From Pseudoips prasinana (taxonomy: Eukaryota > Arthropoda > Insecta > Lepidoptera > Nolidae), in assembly GCA_951640165.1 (NCBI GenBank), contig OX621237.1, positions 14,632,001-14,696,000 of the forward strand: a DNA stretch of 64,000 nucleotides, written 5' to 3'. The notes under the pieces were generated by a model that saw nothing but the letters and a program-made list of their open reading frames with translations, was not told the origin of the DNA and did not search any database. A program made the position numbers and the translations under genes. Below, one piece after another: positions 9,773-21,800 of this stretch; positions within the stretch are counted from its first letter, which is position 1, and each line of letters opens with the position of its first letter.

Positions 9773-9942
9773 GGCGTGTTCGTCTAGTGGTTTGAGACCC
9801 TGATTGCTAAGTCAGAGGTCGTGGGTTCGATCCCCACCCAGGTCAAATCTTTATGTAATGGACACGATTATTTGATCTGTGTCTGGGTATAATTTATCTA
9901 TTATATGTATGTGTTTAGAAATATCACTCGCTGTGTGCGTAG
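9773..9942 (+). repeat. tRNA-derived SINE head
   Basis: Contains an A-box-like segment (GTTCGTCTAGTGGTTTGAGA) and a strong B box (GTGGGTTCGATCCCCACC) spaced as in a tRNA, then a tRNA-unrelated body. Minus-strand relatives are at 17480-17720 and 59095-59305. It breaks off at 9942 into another repeat. Confidence 0.75.
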
Positions 9943-10145
9943 AATATATCACCCCATCTCATCCCGTGGGGGGCGTAGAAATCATCTCGAGAGAATACTT
10001 ATCAGAAAACGGGTTGCAGCGTTTTTCTGTGAACCATGACCATCAAACTGCGATCGCCAACCCGTCTGCTAAGTGTGGCGATTATGGCATATCTCCATTC
10101 TTTGGGGTGGCTTTTGTCCAGCGGTGGACATAATTTGGCTGACAT
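9943..10145 (+). repeat. short retroposon, family S4
   Basis: Starts CACCCCATCTCATCCCGTGG and ends TTTTGTCCAGCGGTGGACAT plus GGCTGACATGG. Copies or pieces of the same family are at 10959-11025, 11052-11330, 13338-13560, 23385-24050 and 36072-36240, several with an ATGATGATG tail. It is joined directly to the SINE head at 9942. Confidence 0.75.
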
Positions 10146-10958
10146 GGTCGTGTTAGTTTAGAAATATAAAGTATGTTTATCAGTTGACTGGTTGCCTTAG
10201 CAGTCAGGGTCAGTAAGCACTAGACTAAATTATTAGGTAAGTTTAGCGAACTACAAGAGCACGAGGTGATTTCTACCGAGCAGGGGCATATAATAAGTTG
10301 ATCAGACAATTCACTATAAATAAAATCATACACTGGTCGATTCTTACATCTCGCTATGGGTTCTTATTTGTATATCCTTGCTATCCACAATGCGAACTTT
10401 CTTGCCCTTTTTTACGCTACCTATTTTTCGGATTATTTTTTCCAAGTTTAGAGTTTTCGGTAGGCTGTCCCATGCTTATTATATGGTTGTTATCTCCAGT
10501 TATCACAAGCGCATATCTCGTAAATATATATTTCGTCCTTAAACTTGACTTGATGTTCATATTAATTCATTTATTGTTCACAAACATGGGTACCTACATT
10601 TATTACAGTGGATATTGTACATTAGTATTGATGGGCGCCATGTTTTACCTTTTGGCGTATGGACATTCTGTACTCTTTAAAATTTACATTAATAAAATAT
10701 GTCAACATCGTAATGTTTATATTCCCAGTTAGTTCTCTAATATACCCTGAATTTTTTAACTAAGTTGATTTCTCGAACTACCTATTCTAAAATATTCGTG
10801 TAGAAAAAATGCAATGTCATGCGTATCAGTTATATAATTGGCTAGTGATACCGATAGGTTTTTATACGGTGATGGCACCGAAGTAGATTAAAAACTCGCC
10901 AATCCGTCGGAATTCACGGAGCCGAAAGATCATTGGGAACTTTACCTAAAAATATAGA

Positions 10959-11330
10959 TTTTAAGGGAGGGTGAGGCCTTTGTCCTGCAGTGGACGTCTT
11001 TCGGCTGATATGATGATGATGATAGATCTTAATCCATACGGTACTCTAAAATATATTATTCATCATCATCAGCCTGATATCTTCCACTGCTGGACATAAG
11101 CCTCCCCCAAAGATTTCCACATCGTTGCGATTTGGAGGGGTTTGCCGTAGTCACTGCGCTTGGTATGCCAGTTGGCGACCGCAGTTAGGTGGAGCTACCT
11201 ACACAGGTGCTCTGCTGCTATACAGCATCAAGGGATACCCCTTAGTCGACCTTTACGACACCCACGGGATGTAATGGGGTACCCCTGTCATTCTTGCTGG
11301 GCCGGGAACCACACGGCTATATAAATATTA
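10959..11330. repeat. two S4 retroposon copies in opposite orientation
   Basis: 10959-11025 is a plus-strand 3' end (TTTGTCCTGCAGTGGACG, ATGATGATGATG tail). 11052-11330 is a longer minus-strand copy starting from CATCATCATCAGCCTGATAT and CCACTGCTGGACATAAGCC. Tails face each other. Confidence 0.75.
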
Positions 11331-11679
11331 TTATCACAGCTAAATTCAGAAAAACTAATTAAAAACCAAAAAAATTACTAAAATAAGACTGAAAAGACAA
11401 ATATTGTACTATGATATTTCTTTGGCCGTATTGTTCCAAGGATTTTTGTTACAGAAATAGCTTCACCGAGACGAATGTATCATCGCATTCTACTTATTTG
11501 GAGTTCTATTGTTAAAAAAAATGCATTTAAGCTTAGGCCTTTCACTTTCTTTAGCAATATTCATAGGGCCTGAAATTGTCAAAAAGCACTTTTTGTGAAA
11601 ATGATGAGTCGCTACAAAAATTAATAATCTGAGGCAAACATTTAAGGAGATATAATATCTAATAATAATAATATAATAT

Positions 11680-11915
11680 CTGGGGACAATGTCACACAGA
11701 TCATCATAGCCCCAAACTAAGCAAAGCTTGTACTATGGGTACCAGGCGACGATATACATACTTATATAGATAGATAAATACATAGAAAACATCCATGACT
11801 CAGAAACAAATATTTGTGCTCATCACACAAATATTTGCACTTACCGGGATTCGAACGCAGGACCACCAGCTTCGTAGGCAGGAGCAACTAGGCTACGGTG
11901 ACCGTCTATATATTG
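11680..11915 (-). repeat. tRNA-derived SINE, family S1 (minus strand)
   Basis: Reverse complement matches the plus-strand copy at 38325-38590 over its length: pol III head (CCACCAGCTTCGTAGGCAGG in this orientation), CAAATATTTG palindrome region and the CAAAGCTTGTACTATGGGTA body. Confidence 0.85.
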
Positions 11916-12384
11916 TGAATAGACGGAGATAATAGTGAGAAGTTATTTTCTTTCTTTTTCGAATGGTTACAATGGGTATCTGACATGCCTTAACAACTGC
12001 TGTCGAATGACTAGAACGCAGGATTGACCGCGTTAAGTGTTCTCCGAAGTTTAGAGACGCTCGGAACTAAAGCTAATTGGGCGCTTAACCTCACCGATAC
12101 CTTACGTTACACGGTACTAGTCCATTTTGACTGTTAATAAGTTTGTCTAGTTAAAAATACGTAAACCTAATAAATAAGCTTTTGTGTTCAAAAAGCAATG
12201 TATTTAATTGTGATTAATTTAGCATTAAAAATAGTTATGTTATACCTATTCTTGTTTTGTTTTAACTGTTATGTTATTGCTTGGAAGTTTGTTTAAGCAA
12301 AGAAACTTTTTTGTATAACTACAAAAACTGCTTATTATACGGTAACGGGTGCATTACCTATTCGTTGACAGGTTCTAACGTGTC

Positions 12385-12560
12385 TTTTATTTTCACTCGG
12401 TTTTTTCGCGTTTTTAAAGCGCGCGCGCGCCGTTTACGCGCGTTTGTGGCGAGGCGATACACACGCGCGTTAGCATCGCGTTTTTATCGATTCAAACAAA
12501 GACCAAACTGCTCTGTAGGATAAAAGCGCGTTTACAAACCGTGGTGTGCACAGACCCTAA
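12385..12560. other. GC-rich island upstream of the zinc transporter exon
   Basis: A short CpG-rich patch (GCGCGCGCGCGCC, several GCGCGTT) in AT-rich DNA, about 115 bases before the first visible ZIP exon. It ends in GTGTGCACAGACCCTAAG, which looks like a repeat end. I cannot say whether it is regulatory or a mobile-element piece. Confidence 0.35.
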
Positions 12561-12674
12561 GATGTATGTAAAAAAAATTTGAATAGAATTGGGGTCATTG
12601 TTAACTAATGCTGTTATAAGTGCCCCTTAATGTAACTAATATTTGTTACTAATTCTGACCCGTATATGTTTCAG

Positions 12675-12810
12675 GGCTTCGAGCATCTGTTAGACAATCT
12701 AGGGCTCTTCGTGTTCACATCGCCGCACGACCTAGCCATCCACCGCATCAACGGCACATTCCGACAACTGCACGACACACAGCACAGGCACCGACGGTCA
12801 CCAACCAGTA
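12675..12810 (+). CDS. ZIP transporter exon A (extracellular domain)
   Basis: Acceptor TTTCAG at 12669-12674, donor GTAAGT at 12811. Opens at a codon boundary and ends one base into a codon. Encodes GFEHLLDNLGLFVFTSPHDL and a following His/Arg-rich stretch with an N-glycosylation site (NGT). Confidence 0.85.
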
Positions 12811-15800
12811 GTAAGTATTTTTATCTGTTCAATTTGTTACAAGACACCTCTTTAGGCCACACTGGTATAGACTTTATAAATTTAAAAATTTAAAACTTTA
12901 TAAAAATAAAAAAGGTTTCTATTCACGTAGACTTGCGCTTGTAAATAGTCAGGACATGTTCGTAGTAACATATAATTAATTTATAATAATTTCTAGGTAC
13001 ATATAGACATTTAGGTACACGGATTGTAGGAAATAATTTACAATAAGATTTTTTTTATAACAGTAACGATATTTAGCGAACTTAAATTAAGTTATTGTCA
13101 AGGATCATGTGTAGGTTTAATTATCAAAATTTTAAATTTTAGCTATATGTTTACTACATATTGTCTGAATGGTTCTGTCTATATTAAGGTACGAATTAAA
13201 TGTTATTATTATGGTGGACCTTGTGTTTATAACGACGGTCGCGCTTTAATGCTACCACCGGATCCAATGCGCCCCATTTACTTAGGCGTAGTCAACTTCC
13301 CAATTTTATTGCACTAAAGTAGATAATACGTACATAGTCATCATCATGTCAGCCGACGCACGTCCACTGCTGGACAAGACCCTTCCCTAATAATGGGGGG
13401 GATATGCCATAATCGCCACGCTTGGCAGGCAGGTTGGCGACCGCAGTATGGTGCTCATAGTACACAGAGAGACGCTGCTACCCGTTCTCTCGTAGATATT
13501 CGCTCAAGTCGCTTTTACACCGCCCGGCCCACGAGATAAGATGGGGTGGCGGAGCCACATAGCCACTTATATAATACGTACGCTGCCAAATATTACTACA
13601 AAAGACTATCCAAAAGTGAACACACCATATACACTTTGTGTCCTTCTTGTACACACGGCTACATATCAAGCTATACATTTCCAATATAAGCTGACCTTTC
13701 GCTGTATGGAAATCTCAGCTTAAACTGGAAATGTATAGCTTTATATGTAGCCGTGTGTACTACCGTGTTGGTACTTGGCAGTAGCCGAGGAAAGCCAAGC
13801 ATTCATATTTGGCAGCGAGGGTATTATCTACCTAAGTGCAATAAACTTGTGAAGTAAGTAGATTAGAATTTTTTTCTATTGATAAATGATATGCAGGGCT
13901 TAAATACAACGTGTTGATAACGTAACTGCACGTGTGGTGCAGGCGTTACGGTCACACGACGGAAAGGACGACTATCTTTGTGGCTCATAAATATTTGTTC
14001 TGAATCTGGATGTGCTTGGAGTTGTAAATTCCCCGCTATTCCGGGATTTATTAAATAAAATAATAAATAAAAATAAAAAAGGTTTTTATTCACGTAGACT
14101 TTAAAACAGCGCTGGTAAATAGTCAGAACATGTTTGTAGTAATACAGTTATTATTACTAGTTGCTTATTACAGATATTTAGTTATATGGAATGTTAAAAC
14201 ATTTATACAATTTATTTTATAATAGTAGTGATATTTAGCTAGCTTGTATTTCCAAAGCAAATGCTTTTAAATAACAAAAGGATGATTTATCACATGTACT
14301 CAATTACCGATGGAACTGAATAACTTAATGAGCATCAAAATACATAATAAATAATTTTTCCATTATGTTTTTTTTGTATTTTTAAATGTATTCACATTTA
14401 ATTAACTATGGTTTAAAAATATCACACACCAAACGGCTAACGTTTGCAGGCGATCCGCTCTTATTCAACTGACATTAGTTAACTTAAATGCTTATAATAT
14501 TTTAGTATTTATTTACATTTATTATACTACATATAAGGTACTAATATGTTTGCCATTATGTATACTTTATGCTATTCATTTTAGCTTCATTTAACTGTTT
14601 ATATTTTGGTCGTTTCTCAATGTATGATAATATAGTGTCTTGCTCTTTCCCCATCGTAATTTTTTACATCATTTCAATAAGTGTGCCTTTTTTGGAATTT
14701 CAACTTTATAAATACTTTTTTATTTTAATTCTCTTCTACTAAATATTGAACTTTAGTACCAGGCACAGATATAATTATTATTCTACCTGATAGCTGATAG
14801 TAATCCTCTTTACATTTTAACTGATTTTTTTTTTGTTACGCTGGTCTTTAAGAATCTTAGGTACTTGTATTTTGTTTTATTTCCTCTACGTATACTTCCA
14901 AAGTGACTCGGCTGATGTAAAAGACACTATCGGAATTGTACGATTGTCCACTATTCTTTAAAATTAAGCAGATTTTAATATATTACACAGCCTGTAGAAT
15001 TTCATGGTTAGATTGATCTCCCTAAGAATCACATAATATTTGAGTTACACATCAGAATTGGTCTTCTTGTGCCCATTGCAGAATGGAGCGGGACTAATGA
15101 CACGTTCAATTTAAAGCGTATGTTTAAATGGATAAATTGATCTCCTCCGGGTTTAATGACAGGATAGAAATTCAACAAAGGTTCAGTTTAATATATGCAC
15201 TACTTGAGCTTGAATTTAATACATATAATACATACTGCAGAGTAGTTCGAGTCTCTACATGCAGGTAAGGGGCTAATCGTGAGCTCACCAATCAACCGAT
15301 AAAATGACTAATAAACCTTGAAAGTTACGCATGAAAAATACAACTTTAACGAAAGGAGGAAATACAAACCTTAATGATTTTTCTTTTGTTTGGTTAATTC
15401 ATTTATCATTGATAGAAAAATCTGAACGAACGCAGCAATCTTAGCACGACATTACGATTGAATATCAATTTAAGACTGAAGTTCACTTTAAAACGGTAAT
15501 TTACTTTATGTTTGAGGAGGTGTTTAGCAAATCATAGGTGTTATTAAATTATTAATAAATAAATAATTATATTCGGGACTTTTGGGTGTGTCTTAAACAC
15601 TGCGATCTGATCCCAAGCTAGGCAGAGCCTGTACCACGGCAGAGAGCACTCAGCAGTTAGTAATCATGAAACCCACAGGCCAATTATGTAACCACAATGA
15701 AAGCAATTTCAATTTATTTTGTTACGAGTCCAACATTTATTTTATAATTTTTAATTTGATTTGATTACCTATTATATATATGCCAATTTTTCTGTATATC

Positions 15801-18800
15801 CACAACACAGATTTTAATTTTCTAAAATGACTTAATGGTGTTTGAATACTCGATTAAGTGCTTCTTTGCGTAGGGGTTTTTATTTGTAATTTTAGGAAAA
15901 ATATTTCTATAAATTTATGACACCCAGTGCAGATTGCTAATATGATAATGATATCTAATAACTAAATATCCCATTCGATTCTAAGCTGTTCAACCTCTTC
16001 CGTGAGGATAGATTACGCGATTTCCGCGAGGGTGTGGTGTGTGGATGATTAGATAAAAAAGAATTAATCAGAAATGTCAAATTATAAAAGTTACTTATCA
16101 TCAATGGATTTTAAATTTCAATTCGAAATTGAAATTGCTTCACACAATTTCTAGACGTATTCCGATTATTCTATCTTCAATAAAGAAATACTTTATCAAT
16201 GATGTCCGTCCTACCAGTTCATAAGTTACGTGATCTTAAATATTAAGTGCTTCAAAAGAGACAACTTATTTTTCTAGCTTATTTTCAGTATAAACAAAAT
16301 TATATTTTTGACTTACATTTTTTTCTTAAAGTCAAATTTGGGTCCTGTTTGAAACACCACGGATGCGAATTGTTGCGTATACGCACTAATCGCCAGTTCC
16401 AATGTTGTGACAAATCAATTTTACCTTGCATACAAATATAGTGTAAAAAGTTAACAATAACTGATCCACTAAAAAAATTTACACTCACCCAGAAAATGAG
16501 TCGGCCCAACCTACAGCATTTTTTTATATTCGTTTCTGCGGTAAACAAATGGTGCGATTTTCTTGTAACCCTATCAAAAGAGCAAAAAACGCGAATAATT
16601 TACGGCAAAAACATTAGCGAAGGAAGCAATCGGTGATACAATGGTGTTCATTTCCTATGACAATGACCGGCCCGATTTTTTGCGTTCCGTAGCCAAATGG
16701 CAAAATACGGAACCCTTATAGATTGGTCATGTCTGTCTGTCTGTACGTCCGTATGTCACAGCCACTGTTTTCCGAAACTATAAGAGCTGTACTGTTGAAA
16801 CTTGGTAAGTAGATGTATTCTGTGAATCGCATTAAGATTTTCACATAAAAATAGAAAAAGAACAATAATTTTGGGGGCTCCCCATACATAGAACTGAAAC
16901 TCAACAATTTTTTTTCATCGTACCCCTACATATCTGGTATCTATGAATAGGTCTTCAAAAATTATATTGAGGTTTCTAATATTATTTTTTTCTAAACAGA
17001 ATAGTTTGCGCGTGAGACACTTCCAAAGTGGTAAAATGAGTGTCCCCCCTTGCCCCCTGCACCGAAAATTGGTTTAAACGAGATCTAGTAAGAAGTTTTT
17101 TGCTACGGAACCCTTTATGGGCGTTTCGGATTCGCACTTGGCCGGTTTTTTAGCACTTCAATAAAGGTTCAACTAAAAATTAAAGCGCAAACACATTCGA
17201 AGAATTTTTGACCACAAGCACAAAAGTAATACCTAAAGAAACTTGCTTGTGAATCTTTCCTCACACTTTTCTATTGTGGACATCTATTATAGGTTGCTCT
17301 TTGTGCCAATATGCAGTGTACGAAATTTAAACTGTAACACAACTCGTCGCGTGGCCCAAAAAAATTAGTTCGCAGTCGTCATAAAGAAGAAAAGTACTGT
17401 CTTGTACTAAAGAGAGTTAATTAAATTCAAGTAGTTGATCCTCGGCGTAATTTTTGCTATTTTTTTTTGTGTAAAGCACTCTGTCATCATCTGTCCCAAA
17501 CTAGGCGGCGCCTGTTATACTACAGGCGCTGCCTAGTTGCCTAACAACCAGACAACTGATAAACATACTTATTTGTTTCTAAATTATACCCAGACGCCGT
17601 ACAGATAAATATTCTCGTCATACAAAGATAATATGTCCTGGGTGGGGATCGAACCCACTGTCTCTGGCTTAGCAGTGAGGCTCACTAACCATCTAATGGT
17701 TGATGAGCCTCAAACAGGCCAATCAAATTATAAAATCAAACAGTTGCATGAATTAGCTAAGAAGTTTTGAAATCCGGTATGACTTGTGTTGTAGAAAGCG
17801 ATGCAGATAGATCCGTTGCTTTCTCGGCTATTGCGACAGTCGATGTCGGTCGAGGCCCTTATTATTATAAAGGAAGTTTTACACTACGAAAAAGTAGCGC
17901 AGCTTTACTCCGACTGGGTACCCATTTATTGACAAAAAATCTTAGATTTTTTGCAATATCCATGAAATAGACGAGATAAATGAACATAATGACGGAGCGT
18001 AAAACTTTTTTGCGTGTATTAGAACGGCAGAAGGCATGAAAGTATTATTACAGAGAAAAAAAGTAGCGCGAACAGATAATAACATTGTATAGAAACGAGT
18101 AGAGGATTGGCTGGGCTATGGTAACACTTTAGCAGGTGTTTTAAACTTCTTTTATTTATTGTATGTACATACAGAAAAAAATAAAAGTAAATATATAATG
18201 AAAGAGTAGTACAAAAGCGCTGCTTATTTCTAATGAAATTTCTTCCAACAGGCCCGCGAGAGGAGATGTAGTATGAAAGAGGAATGGTGTGTAGGTTATT
18301 CTAAAGATTAAATAAAAACTCAGTTGACAGAAGAATTTTAACAAACTTACCAACAAAAACTTATATTCCTAAATACATAAAAAGTCCTAAACATACAACC
18401 AATACTATAAATATAAATAAACATATATTAACATAAAGAGAGAAAATGCAATTTCACTCGTTTTTTTAAATAAATACAGAGTTCCACAGTTACTTATGCC
18501 AGGCAGAAGAGAGTTCCATAACATGACCGAGCGGACAGTAAAGGATTGAAAGTAGGAATCAGTTTCAAGGGATGGGAATTTTAGGAGGGGTATAAGGTCC
18601 GACTGGCTTGTCTGGTGAGTATAGGAGAAACGCTCAAGTATCAAGTAGTAGGATTATGCAGGATATTAAATAGGAGACATAATATCCGAGTATTCCTGCG
18701 GAGGCGGATTGGGAGCCACTTGATGTTCTTTGTGATAGAAACGTGGTCATATTTAACCCAAATATAAAACGAATGCACAAATTTTGCAGGTGCTCAAGTT

Positions 18801-21800
18801 TGTCTAAAAGATTTCTCGTTATATTACTTGTCGCGACGCGACTCGTTTGTTGCGATTCTTCAACCTTTGTGTTTTAAATGTATAAGTTCCACTCCTGGAC
18901 CCGAGTGATGAAATTCTTCGTAGAATTTTTTTGCTGATATTTAGTTATAGTTAGAGATACAGCTAATATTACAACTTTAAAACTTCAATTTATTGGTTTA
19001 TTGATCAAAAGTCAGTCGTCGTCGGTTAACAAAAATACTCAATTTCCTCACACCTTTTTATTGATTAAGTTCTTGACGTCGTAACCAAAGACAGGTGTAT
19101 TATTATATACATTAAACAGTATCTTTATAAGCACTAGAAGGCACGGGCAGTCATGTCTTATTTTTACTCCGCCCTTTGCTGATAAAAAATATGATATTTA
19201 AATTAATAATTTTTTAACAGTAAAAGGCCAAAATATGTTACCTTATTTGTAGCAGGATAAACGAGTCTACACTAAGTCTCTCAACTAATAGAAGATAAGA
19301 TAAAGAAAAGACAATATGTTATAAAAATATAATTTATGGTTAAAACAAAAATATTACAAATGATCTTTTGTAAAGATTTTATAAGACGCGCGTCGGACTG
19401 TCACGCACCAAATTTCATTTATACTTACAAAACTAGTTCATTCTAATCTCGAGAAAAATCGATGACTTATCCATAAAATACCATATACATACATATTATT
19501 TGAAGTTCTTTTATATATTCTTTTATAAAAAGCTTCCCGAGAATAGGTTTTTATTAAATTCTTATGTACCCGGAACTACTTTATACAGAGCTATGCATCT
19601 AAAATCACGAATCACGTTGTGTTCGTAAGAAATACCTAAAAAAGTTCCACTTCACAATATCTTTAACCTAACCAAAGACTTCAGCCTTTTATGTCTGTCT
19701 GGTAAAATATGGTTCTCATGAACGTGAATGAAGCCAATGGGCGGAGAATAAATTTGTCCTTTATAATCGTGATTATCCTATTACCGACGGCAGTCACTGT
19801 TGCGCAGTTGTCTGACCCCAGCCAAGGATCCATCTCGTAAATCCATTAATGAAATACTTTATATGATTAGGTACTATTTCTACATATTTCTATCGCTGGC
19901 GAAGGTTGGTATTTTTAATTATGTGCAGAGCTTATGTACTTATCAAATCAAATCAAAATCAATCTTAGGGTTCACCCTCGCAGTTAGTTGTTTTGAATCG
20001 TGATTTTAATGCTTCGCGTATTGATAAACAAATTTTAAATATGAAATTAAACCTAAGAATATATTAACCTACGTTTGTTTGCAAAATTGTCGATTGCATC
20101 TTTGCTAATGTGAAAAATCTGACATTTTTAGCAAGTAATTCGGAGTATGCACAGTAATTTCCTAGAATCTTGTGAAAGTTGTTTCTGGAATGTTTACTCA
20201 GGTATTAATTTGGCAAATCTATGCATAAAAATACATAAAATATTTTCCAAATATTAGCAAATAAATATGTATTATATTGAAAACTATTATTAAAATGCGA
20301 AAATTTGTGAGTAATGGACATGTGGATCTTTATTACTATTTCACCCAAAATGTAGGTACAGAACGGATTTTGATGAAACTTTATAGGAATGCAACTTATG
20401 CATCCGAATAACAGATTGGTTATAATTTATGCGGGTGAAACCCTGGTACAGCTAAATATATCGTAAATTACTAATTGACGAAGTACCTATGTAGTCCACT
20501 TTAAACGTTTAAGGAGAACGTTTCGATATACGTTCTCCTTAAACGTTTAAAGTCAACGTGACGCGTATTCGTTCTCAACGGCTCCACACAGTTGAGGTGC
20601 CAAGCTATATTTGACTTTTTGCTATTATGAACATTTGTTTTTAATTTTATTTCTCTACTTCCAGGTGATTCTGGCATACTGAAGAATCCCTGTCTATCTC
20701 CGAGGGAAATATTGAAAGTGTATGGAATGGAGAACGAGCCAGGTGTGATCACCATCGACCCAAAAACATTTCTAGAAATGTGTCCTGCCCTCGTGTACCA
20801 ACTGGACCAACGTTCCTGCTTCAAAACAGAAGCACCTCCGCCTAAACTTGACAAAGTTTGGAGTAAGTTATACTATTATTGTTCACGTGCATTTCTTCAA
20901 CGAAAGTCCCAAAACCAGCTTACTAAATACCACGCTCACGGAAATAATGGATCAGGATCAGAGTATTCTTATCTGTAACGCCATATAATGTCCCGATAAC
21001 ACCGTACTTCTTTGCCAACTTTGTTGTACTTTATAACAAAATCTTACATCTATTAATTTTACTTATTATATTAATTACTAGCTGCGCCCCGCGATTTTAC
21101 CCGCGTAAAAAATTATAAATTATCACAGCTCCTCCCCCGTAAGTGATAGCACGATAATATGTAGCCTATATGTTGACCCGACCTCTTAGTAATATTCATG
21201 CAAAATTCGAAGTAAATCCATGCAGTAATTTTTGAGTTTATCCCGGACATACATACAGACAACCAGACACACAGACAAAAACTCTAAAAACTATATTTTT
21301 GGCTTCGATAGCGATAGTAGATCGCGCCCCAAGTATCCTTTTTAAAAAATATTCAATGTACAGTTTTGACATTTCTACAATTTTATTATATGTATAGACT
21401 AGCTGTGCCCCGCGGTTTTACCCGCGTTAAACTTTATAAATTATCACAGCTCCTCCCCCGTAGGTGATAGCGTGATAATATGTAGCCTATGTGTTGACCC
21501 GACCTCTTAGTAATATTTATACAAAATTTGAAGTAAATCCATGCAGTACTTTTTGAGTTTAGTCCGGGCTAAACTCATACACACATACAGACAAAAATTC
21601 TGTAAACTATATTTTAGGTTTCGATATCGATTGTAGATCACGCCCCAAGTATCCTTTTAAAGAAATATTCAGTGTACAGTTTTGACTTTTCTACGATTTT
21701 ATTATATGTATAGAAGATGACCAAGTTTACAATTATTTATTCTTTTGTTTTTTTTTTTTCAGCGTGGGTGTACGCTACTCTAAGTATATTAGTGATCAGC

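Larger units (their letters stand above)
12811..20664 (+). other. 7.9 kb intron of the ZIP gene
   Basis: Filled with repeats: LINE 3' ends at 12893 and 14048, S4 retroposon at 13338, hairpin at 13649, repeat A at 16680, SINE at 17480, LINE remnant at 18150 and a hairpin at 20499. The stretches 14150-15590, 15700-16670 and 18820-20490 show nothing I can name beyond AT-rich DNA. Confidence 0.8.

Noticed and set aside
9773..9846. Possible functional tRNA gene
   Set aside because: A and B boxes are present but acceptor and D stems do not close, and the sequence continues as a repeated SINE body with copies elsewhere.
10298..10732. 144-codon hydrophobic frame that could be a receptor exon
   Set aside because: It starts with TTG, has no recognisable motif or convincing splice sites, and AT-rich DNA easily yields hydrophobic chance frames.
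20501..20854. 117-codon minus-strand frame
   Set aside because: Antisense shadow of ZIP exon B and the intron hairpin.
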